Below, piece after piece: positions 23,244 through 30,534 of a stretch of DNA of 64,000 bases. Numbering within the stretch: the first letter of the stretch is position 1; every line of letters starts with the position of its first letter. Made by a program: the position numbers and the translations under genes. Under the pieces are notes generated by a model that made no database searches, was not told the DNA's origin, and saw nothing but the letters and a program-made list of their open reading frames with translations. The stretch is from Granulicella sp. (lineage in GTDB: Bacteria; Acidobacteriota; Terriglobia; Terriglobales; Acidobacteriaceae): assembly GCA_027452215.1 (NCBI GenBank), contig DAIDGQ010000009.1, positions 62,001 through 126,000 on the forward strand. Reading direction: 5' to 3'.

Positions 23244-24791
23244 ATGCCATTCCTCGAAGCCCGTCTCCTCACCTACGCCCTCAACTCCCTCTGGCAAGTC
23301 CCCCTCATCTTCGCCGCCGCCTGGCTCGCCGCGCGCCTCCTCCGCCGCAGTGGCCCCACAGCCGAGCACCGCGTCTGGACCACCGCCCTCCTCCTCGAAG
23401 CCCTTCTCCCCGCCTGCACCCTCCAGCCTCTTCCAGCCCTCCAAACCCTGCAGCACTGGCTCTCCCTGCGAGGCCAAACGAGCCTGCATCCCGGCGCGCA
23501 AGTCACCGTCAGCATGGGCCCCGCGCACGCCGCCGCAGGCCTCCAACTCGCCCCCGCGCTCCTCACCGCCGCCGCTCTCCTCTACCTCACCACCGTCCTC
23601 TACTTTGCCGCAAGACTCTGCGTCGGCCTCTACCGCACCGCCGCTCTCCGTCATCGCGCCCAGCCTCTCAGCCTCACCGGCTACGCCAGCCAAAGCTATC
23701 AGCGCTACGCCCGCCTCTTCGCCGTCCACAACGCCTCCGTCGCCACCTCATCCGACATCGCCACCCCCATCACCCTCGGCATCCGCCACCGCCTCCTCCT
23801 GCTCCCCGCACAACTCACCGCACAATTCACCGCACAGCTCCCCGCAGACCTTCCCTCCGAAGATCTCGACGCCATCTTCGCCCACGAATTCGCTCACATG
23901 CACCGCCGCGACTTCGCCCGCAATCTCGCCTACGAAGCCCTCTCCCTGCCCGCCGCCTTTCATCCGCTCCTCTGGCTCACGCGAACCCACCTCGCCCAGA
24001 CCCGCGAGCTCGTCTGCGACGCTCTCGCCGCCGAGTCCGTCGCCGGAGGCCCTCGCTACGCCCGCTCTCTGCTGCGTCTGGCGTCAAAGTTCTCCGAACT
24101 CCCGCACCCCACCCCACCCCACGCCATCGGAATCTTCGATGCCAACCACGCTCAGAACTTCGAGAGGAGAATCATGAACCTGACCCACAAACCCATCCAG
24201 CTAAAAGGACCACGACGCCTGGCCACAACCGCACTAAGCCTCCTCCTCGGAGCCTGCGCCTGCACCTCAGCCCTCGCCCTCCGCATGCAGGTAGCCGCCC
24301 CCGCCCCCGCACCCGCAACTCAAACCCAAACCGTCACCCCAACCCCCGCGCCCCCCGCGCAATTCTTCCTCGCCGTTCCCCACTCGACCACAGACGCCCC
24401 CGCAAAATCCTTCAAGCTCGACATCGCCGACGCCTCAACCCCCTCGCCAACCGTCAAGATCCTCTCTCCCGCTAAGCTGGACGCCCAGTCTCCACCCGAC
24501 GCCTCCACGCACGTCTCCAGCAGCGTCATGGCCGGCAATCGCGAAGCCTTCGTTCCGCCCACCTACCCTCCGGAAGCCAAGGCCGCGGGCATCGAAGGCA
24601 GCGTCCTGCTCCACGCCATCATCGGCAAGGATGGCAAAATCGCAAGCCTCCAACTCATCTCCGGCCCCGCCGAACTCAGCAAGTCCGCGCTCGACGCCGT
24701 CAAGCAGTGGACCTACAAGCCCTACCTCCTCAACGGCAATCCCGTCGCCGTCGATACCACCATCACCGTCACCTACTCACTGCAAAAATAA
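23244..24791 (+). CDS. M56 (BlaR1-type) membrane peptidase fused to a TonB C-terminal domain
   Basis: HEFAHMHRRDFARNLAYEALSLPAAFHPLLW (HExxH) and C-terminal PPTYPPEAKAAGIEGSVLLHAIIGKDGKIASLQLISGPAELSKSALDAVKQWTYKP. Confidence 0.92.
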   Translation: MPFLEARLLTYALNSLWQVPLIFAAAWLAARLLRRSGPTAEHRVWTTALLLEALLPACTLQPLPALQTLQHWLSLRGQTSLHPGAQVTVSMGPAHAAAGLQLAPALLTAAALLYLTTVLYFAARLCVGLYRTAALRHRAQPLSLTGYASQSYQRYARLFAVHNASVATSSDIATPITLGIRHRLLLLPAQLTAQFTAQLPADLPSEDLDAIFAHEFAHMHRRDFARNLAYEALSLPAAFHPLLWLTRTHLAQTRELVCDALAAESVAGGPRYARSLLRLASKFSELPHPTPPHAIGIFDANHAQNFERRIMNLTHKPIQLKGPRRLATTALSLLLGACACTSALALRMQVAAPAPAPATQTQTVTPTPAPPAQFFLAVPHSTTDAPAKSFKLDIADASTPSPTVKILSPAKLDAQSPPDASTHVSSSVMAGNREAFVPPTYPPEAKAAGIEGSVLLHAIIGKDGKIASLQLISGPAELSKSALDAVKQWTYKPYLLNGNPVAVDTTITVTYSLQK

Positions 24792-24800
24792 GCAGCGCGT

Positions 24801-24836
24801 GCGAGGCGGGGGAGTCATCCAACCTCCCCGCCTCGC
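24801..24836. terminator. GC-rich hairpin between convergent operons (no clear U-tract)
   Basis: gcgaggcgggggag-tcatccaac-ctccccgcctcgc. Confidence 0.55.
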
Positions 24837-24928
24837 TAATCCTCTCGCTCTACAAAAACACCGTTAGCCCAATGAGAAGCATCGTGACCCAAAGGCCCCA
24901 ATCCTGACCGAAGCGCGATACCGGCGGG

Positions 24929-25141
24929 TTATCCAGTTTCATCGACAAGCCTCCCCTCACCAAACAACACGTAATACAGCAGCGACTCCAGCGACATCGC
25001 AGCAAGTCTCTCGTGATCCACGAAGTCGGTCACCGGCTCAACGTACTGCGTGCCGACCTCTGTCTCCGAAAGCATGCGGCGCTCGATGCCTCCATTCAGT
25101 ACATCGGCAGAAGTGAGGTTCCACATGAGGCGAGTCGTCAT
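24929..25141 (-). CDS. Hypothetical 70-aa protein downstream of the ECF operon
   Basis: MTTRLMWNLTSADVLNGGIERRMLSETEVGTQYVEPVTDFVDHERLAAMSLESLLYYVLFGEGRLVDETG, start 2 nt after the upstream stop (TGACCATG). Confidence 0.6.
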   Translation of the reverse strand: MTTRLMWNLTSADVLNGGIERRMLSETEVGTQYVEPVTDFVDHERLAAMSLESLLYYVLFGEGRLVDETG

Positions 25142-25143
25142 GG

Positions 25144-25515
25144 TCACTCTCCCTTCCCCGCATACGCCGACTCCGGCTTGCTCTCCGCCGGCCCACGGCA
25201 CCAGCTCCGCCCCCGCATCCCAGCACGAAACCGCTCCTGCTCCTCCGGACTCATCTGCGCCCAGCGCTGCTCCATATGCCGCTTCCATCCACGCCCTCCT
25301 CCACCATGCCGATGGATTCCGCCAAACAAGATCTTGCCCAGCAACACCAGTCCCAGCGCCTGCAAAAACGTAATCGTCCTCAACCCAAAGATCGCCGGCA
25401 TCAGCCAGTTCCACAGATGCATCGTCGCAAACCCAAACACCAGCAGCGCAACGATCACCACCAGCAAAACCTTAATCACCTTCGCAACTCGATACTTCAC
25501 CATATTCGTCCTCAT
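25144..25515 (-). CDS. Small membrane protein (ECF-operon associated)
   Basis: MVKYRVAKVIKVLLVVIVALLVFGFATMHLWNWLMPAIFGLRTITFLQALGLVLLGKILFGG; 4-nt overlap with the sigma-factor gene. Confidence 0.75.
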   Translation of the reverse strand: MRTNMVKYRVAKVIKVLLVVIVALLVFGFATMHLWNWLMPAIFGLRTITFLQALGLVLLGKILFGGIHRHGGGGRGWKRHMEQRWAQMSPEEQERFRAGMRGRSWCRGPAESKPESAYAGKGE

Positions 25516-26078
25516 TTCCCTAACTCTTCGTGAATTTCCTGCAATCTCTCCCGCAGCGCCAGCACCGCATACCGCTTCCTCGATAACAACGTATTCACAC
25601 TCGTCCCCGTCTCTTCCGACAACTCCTTGAAACTACGTCCCAGAATCTCGTGCGCCACAAACACCTCTCGCTGATTCGCCGGAAGCTCATCCAGAGCCTC
25701 TTCCAGCTCCTCCAGCAGCACATTCCTCGCATACACCGCATCCGGCCCGGCCTCCGGAGACGGCAGCAGGTCCTCAAACACCAGTGCCTCTCCGTCCTCG
25801 CCCACCGCATCGTTCAGCGACACCGCCTTCTGTCTCCGAAACAAATCCGTAATCCGATTCCGGGCCACCCGAAACAGCCATGCCGTCATCTGCTCCGCCG
25901 GCTTCATCATCCGGTACGCCTGGATCAGCTCATAAAACACATCCTGCAGCACATCCTCCGCGTCGGACGTATCCAGCACCCGCTTGCGAATGAACCCGCG
26001 CAGCCGCGACTCATCGCGCTCAAACGCCTCGGCGATGAACCGGTCCTGCTCGCTAACGGTCAAATCCGGACTCGGCAT
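25512..26078 (-). CDS. ECF-type sigma-70 family RNA polymerase sigma factor
   Basis: MPSPDLTVSEQDRFIAEAFERDESRLRGFIRKRVLDTSDAEDVLQDVFYELIQAYRMMKPAEQMTAWLFRVARNRITDLFRR...ELPANQREVFVAHEILGRSFKELSEETGTSVNTLLSRKRYAVLALRE. Confidence 0.93.
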   Translation of the reverse strand: MPSPDLTVSEQDRFIAEAFERDESRLRGFIRKRVLDTSDAEDVLQDVFYELIQAYRMMKPAEQMTAWLFRVARNRITDLFRRQKAVSLNDAVGEDGEALVFEDLLPSPEAGPDAVYARNVLLEELEEALDELPANQREVFVAHEILGRSFKELSEETGTSVNTLLSRKRYAVLALRERLQEIHEELGK

Positions 26079-26578
26079 TCTCCTCCTTCGCGCTCCCTCC
26101 GCTGCCCATCGAAGCTCTACAAGCGTTAACGGTAGAACGAGCAAAATATTGTGCCCGTTCCATCGCCTCCTTCATTTTTTCTTCCAGCACAATCTCTCGC
26201 AGCATCTCGACGCTCCGCTCACCACCGTTGCTGACTCTATCTTCGGCCAGCTCAGCTCGCGGGCTAAGGCTATGGCGGCTTCTGCCGATAGAGGGAGCAG
26301 GTCTCACACCAGCAAGGTTTTTCCCGCGTCTGATCCGAGCGGATCGTATCCGTTGATCGCCTGTCTATCCCTTAAGTGTGAGGTTCGTATCTCTCGATGT
26401 TGACGAGCTCTTCAAAGTTTCTTCCCGCAGGCCCACCTGCCTGCGTCTTCCATTTGCATCCACGCTAACCACGCACACCCTCGCACCTCGACGCCGAACA
26501 AGAAGGCAATCTCTGTCCGCAGCCGCTTCATCCTGTGTTCCCGTACCCAGCCCGCTCTCAAGGAAACCACACCTCGCC

Positions 26579-29500
26579 ATGTCTCTTCATCATCCGTCCT
26601 CTCCCCGTTCCGGTTGGCTTTCTCTCTCGTGGATCAACGCACCTCGCGGCGCGAAACCCACCCGCACCAGCCGCACCTCGGTCGAGGCGCAACCGTCCTC
26701 CTGCGTTCGTTCCCGCAGCAGCCTGCGACGCATGATCTCGCTCCTCCCTGGAGTCTCTCTTCTCCTCTGCCTCGTCGTTCCCACCCTCGCGCAAACCGCC
26801 TTCTTCAACGGCATCACCAGCACGGTGGGAACCGGCTTCCTCAATCCCTACGGCGTAGGTGCGGATGCCAACGGCAACGTCTTCGTCGCCGACAGCGCTA
26901 ATAATGAGATCAAGGAGATCATGGCCGGCACCGGGGGCGCCCCCGCGGGCACCGTCAACGCCAACTCGACCGTCAACATCGTGGGCAGCGGCTTCAACTT
27001 CCCCGACGGAGTCGTCGTGGATACCAGCGGCAACGTCTTCGTCGCCGACTACGGCAATAGCATGGTCAAGGAGATCGTCGCGGTCGGCGGCCTTGTCTCC
27101 AGCTCCTCCACCGTCCTCACCCTGCGCAGCGACTTCCGGCCCTGCAGCACCGCCCTGGACTCCAGCGCGAACCTCTACCTAGCCGATTGCCAGAACAATC
27201 TCGTGAAAGAGATTCCCGCCGCGGGAGGCTACACCACCGTCAACACCCTGGGCAGCGGCTTTGTCGGTCCCACCGGAGTCGCGGTGGACTCCAGCGGCAA
27301 CGTCTATGTCGCCGATCAGGGAGGCTACGCGGTCAAGGAGATCATGGCCGGCACCGGAGGAGCGGCCGCAGGCACGGTCAACTCCGCCTCGACCGTCACT
27401 GCGCTCGGCAACTTCCTCATCCCTGCGGATGTGACCGTCGACAAGATGGGCAACCTCTTCGTCGGCAGCCTCGGCGACAACGTGATCTTCGAGATGATTG
27501 CCGTCAACGGATCGGTCTCCGTCAGTTCCACGATCATTACCGTCGGCACCGGCATCGTCCATCCCTACGGCGTCTTTGCCAGCGCCAGCGGAGCCGTCTA
27601 TGTCGCCGATACCTCCAACAGCGCGGTGAAAGAGATCCAGCTCGGAGGAGTCAATCTCGGCAGCACCTCGGTCGGCACCGCCATGACGGCGGCCGTTCCG
27701 TTCCTCTTCACCTTCAATGGCTCCGCCACGTTGAGCAGCATCTCCGTGCTCACCATGGGGGCACCCAATCTTGACTTCACCGATGCAGGCAGCGGCGACA
27801 CCTGCCTCCCCAACACCGCCTACACCGCCGGCCAGTCCTGCACCCTCTTTCTCCAGTTCAACCCCACCCGTCCAGGCTTTCGTCAGGGAATGGTCACCCT
27901 CAACACCACCTCGGGACCGATCGCGACCGCCTCTCTCTACGGCGTCGGAACCGGCCCGCAGATCACCTTCAGCCCGGCCGCGCAGCTCAGCCTCGGCAGT
28001 GGCTTCTTCGATCTCGGCGGCCTCGCAGTCGACGGCAGCGGAAACCTCTTCGGAGCCGACTCCGGCAATCAGGCGGTCAAAGAAATTCCCGCCGGAAATG
28101 GTGCCCCGGTCATCCTCGCTCCGGGCCGGATCAACTACCCCACAGGAGTAGCACTCGACGCCGAAGGAAACGTCTTTGTAGTCGATTTCCTCGCGAATGC
28201 CGTGAAGGAGATCCTCGCCGCCGGAGGCTACACCACCGTTCTCACCCTCGGCAGCGGCTTCCTTCAGCCCTATGGCATCGCGGTCGATGGCAGCGGGAAC
28301 GTCTTCGTCGGCGACGCCGGCCACAACGCCGTCAAGGAGATCCTCGCCGCCAGCCAGTACACCTCCGTCGTGACCCTCGCCACCGGCCTCGGCTCAAGCA
28401 GCATGTACGGCATGGGAAGCACCGTCGCCCTCGATTCCAGCGGCAACCTCTATATCGCCAGCTTCGGCGACGGCACCCTCAAAGAGATCCTCGCCGCGGG
28501 CGGCTACACCACAATCAATACCCTCGCAACAGGTCTCGGCGAACCCACCGGAGTCGCCGTCGACGCCGCAGGCAACGTCTACGTCGCCAACTACGCCGGA
28601 GCCCCCGAAGAGATTCTTGCAGTAAATGGCAGCGTCCCCTCCAGCGGCGCCGTCGTCACAACCGTAGGAACCCTCAACCAGGATGCCAGCCTCTCCAACT
28701 CCACCGGCGTCACGCTCGACAGCAGCGGGAACGTGTACCTCGCGACGCCCCACTTTGCCACCGTCCAGGAGCTGGCCTTCGCCAGCGCCCCGACCCTGAC
28801 CTTCACAACGCCGACCACAGCCGGCACCACCGACGCGACGGATGCACCGCTCTCGGCGACCCTCATCAACGACGGGAACGCACCTCTCACGGCCATGGCC
28901 ACCGGCCTCAGTATCTCCGCCAACTTCTCGCAGGTGAGCGGCAGCGGAACCCCCATCGACTGCTCCAGCACCTTCACCCTCAACCCCGGCGGCAGCTGCA
29001 ACCTCAGCCTGGACTTCGCTCCGGACCTCTCCTCCGCCGGCACCGTCAACGGCTCCGTTCTCCTCACCGACAACAACCTGAACGCCGCCGGTCCCGGCTA
29101 CACCACGCAGAGCATCGCTCTCATCGGGACCGCGGTTCCAGCCCCAACCCTCACCTTCGCAGTCCCCACCCACACCTTCGGCGATGCCCCCTTCACCATC
29201 ACCGCCACCTCCAACTCCACCGGAGCCCTCACTTACTCCGTCCTCTCTGGCCCCGCCACAATCTCCGGCTCAACCGTCACCCTCACCGGAGCAGGCACCG
29301 TAGTCCTGCAAGCCTCTCAGGCAGCCGCCAACAGCTACACCGCCGGCACCATCACCGCCACCTTCGTCGTCACCTCCGCCACCCCAACCCTCACCTTCAC
29401 CGTCCCCACCCACACCTTCGGCGACGCCCCCTTCACCATCCTCGCTACCTCCAACTCCACCGGAGCCCTCACCTACTCCGTCCTCTCCGGTCCCGCCACA

Positions 29501-30403
29501 ATCTCCGGCTCAACCGTAACGATCACGGGCACTGGCATCATCACCCTCCAAGCTTCCCAGGCAGCCGACGCCAACTACGTCGCCACCACCCACACCGCCA
29601 CCTTCACCGTCACCTCCGCCACCCCAACCCTCACCTTCACCGTCCCCAACCACACCTTCGGCGACATGCCCTTCACCATCGCCGCCACCTCCAACTCCAC
29701 CGGAGCGATCACCTACTCGGTCCTCTCCGGCCCAGCCACCATCTCCGGCTCAACCGTAACGATCACCGGCGCAGGCACCATCACGCTCCAGGCCGCACAG
29801 GCAGCGGACGCCAACTACGTCGCCTCCACCCACACCGCCACCTTCACGGTCGCCGCGAGCATCGGCGTCAGCTCCGGCGCGGGCTCCAGTTCGGGCGCCG
29901 GAACCAGTGTCGGCACGGCGACCGTGGCTCCCGGGGGAGCCGCAGTCTTCTCCCTCACCTTCACCCCGGGCGGCGCGGCAACCTTCCCCGACGAGCTCAG
30001 CTTCAGCACCACCGGGCTACCCCCGGGAGCCACCGCCATCTTCTCTCCCGCAATCATTCCCGCGGGCAGTCCGGCGACCCCCGTCGCGCTCACCCTCCAG
30101 ACCAGCGCCACCCAGGTCTCCTCCAACGCCACATCCTCGTCGAGCGGCTCCATTCCCGCCATCGCCCTCGGCTTCCTGCTGCTGCCCCTCGCCGGCCTCA
30201 AGCGCCTGCGCCGTCGGCCGCGCCTCTTCACCCTTATGTTGTTGACGACGCTCTCCATGGGTGCGGTCCTCGGCCTGAGCGGTTGCGGAAGTCAAAGCGC
30301 TCTACTCAACTCGACCGCTCACAGCTACACCGTGCAGGTCATAGCAACCGACATGAAGACCGGAGTCTCCGCCTCCTCCACCGTAACCCTCAACGTGCAG
30401 TAG
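26579..30403 (+). CDS. Large exported NHL-repeat / Ig-like repeat protein
   Basis: Repeats of VDSSGNVYVADxGNxxVKEI (NHL) followed by three 80-aa PTLTFTVPTHTFGDAPFTI...SGPATISGSTVTITGAG modules; hydrophobic C-terminal segment. Confidence 0.88.
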   Translation: MSLHHPSSPRSGWLSLSWINAPRGAKPTRTSRTSVEAQPSSCVRSRSSLRRMISLLPGVSLLLCLVVPTLAQTAFFNGITSTVGTGFLNPYGVGADANGNVFVADSANNEIKEIMAGTGGAPAGTVNANSTVNIVGSGFNFPDGVVVDTSGNVFVADYGNSMVKEIVAVGGLVSSSSTVLTLRSDFRPCSTALDSSANLYLADCQNNLVKEIPAAGGYTTVNTLGSGFVGPTGVAVDSSGNVYVADQGGYAVKEIMAGTGGAAAGTVNSASTVTALGNFLIPADVTVDKMGNLFVGSLGDNVIFEMIAVNGSVSVSSTIITVGTGIVHPYGVFASASGAVYVADTSNSAVKEIQLGGVNLGSTSVGTAMTAAVPFLFTFNGSATLSSISVLTMGAPNLDFTDAGSGDTCLPNTAYTAGQSCTLFLQFNPTRPGFRQGMVTLNTTSGPIATASLYGVGTGPQITFSPAAQLSLGSGFFDLGGLAVDGSGNLFGADSGNQAVKEIPAGNGAPVILAPGRINYPTGVALDAEGNVFVVDFLANAVKEILAAGGYTTVLTLGSGFLQPYGIAVDGSGNVFVGDAGHNAVKEILAASQYTSVVTLATGLGSSSMYGMGSTVALDSSGNLYIASFGDGTLKEILAAGGYTTINTLATGLGEPTGVAVDAAGNVYVANYAGAPEEILAVNGSVPSSGAVVTTVGTLNQDASLSNSTGVTLDSSGNVYLATPHFATVQELAFASAPTLTFTTPTTAGTTDATDAPLSATLINDGNAPLTAMATGLSISANFSQVSGSGTPIDCSSTFTLNPGGSCNLSLDFAPDLSSAGTVNGSVLLTDNNLNAAGPGYTTQSIALIGTAVPAPTLTFAVPTHTFGDAPFTITATSNSTGALTYSVLSGPATISGSTVTLTGAGTVVLQASQAAANSYTAGTITATFVVTSATPTLTFTVPTHTFGDAPFTILATSNSTGALTYSVLSGPATISGSTVTITGTGIITLQASQAADANYVATTHTATFTVTSATPTLTFTVPNHTFGDMPFTIAATSNSTGAITYSVLSGPATISGSTVTITGAGTITLQAAQAADANYVASTHTATFTVAASIGVSSGAGSSSGAGTSVGTATVAPGGAAVFSLTFTPGGAATFPDELSFSTTGLPPGATAIFSPAIIPAGSPATPVALTLQTSATQVSSNATSSSSGSIPAIALGFLLLPLAGLKRLRRRPRLFTLMLLTTLSMGAVLGLSGCGSQSALLNSTAHSYTVQVIATDMKTGVSASSTVTLNVQ
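29144..29853 (+). repeat. Three tandem 240-bp coding repeats (80-aa Ig-like/MBG-like modules)
   Basis: caaccctcaccttc...cccacccacaccttcggcga recurs at about 29144, 29384 and 29624. Confidence 0.9.
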
Positions 30404-30534
30404 CCGGACGCGACCAAAGCGGGTTGGATGCAGCGGACATCCAACCCCCATCGCTCCCCAGAAACTCCCTCAGCATACCGCGAGCATCCCCGGAAACCTC
30501 CCCAAAGCTCTCACACCCACCCGCCGCAACAATC

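Noticed and set aside
27179-28324. 381-aa minus-strand ORF opposite the NHL-repeat protein
   Set aside because: Repeat-driven shadow ORF without independent evidence.
29144-29853. Mobile or non-coding repeat
   Set aside because: The 240-bp period is an exact codon multiple and stays in frame; it is a protein-domain duplication.
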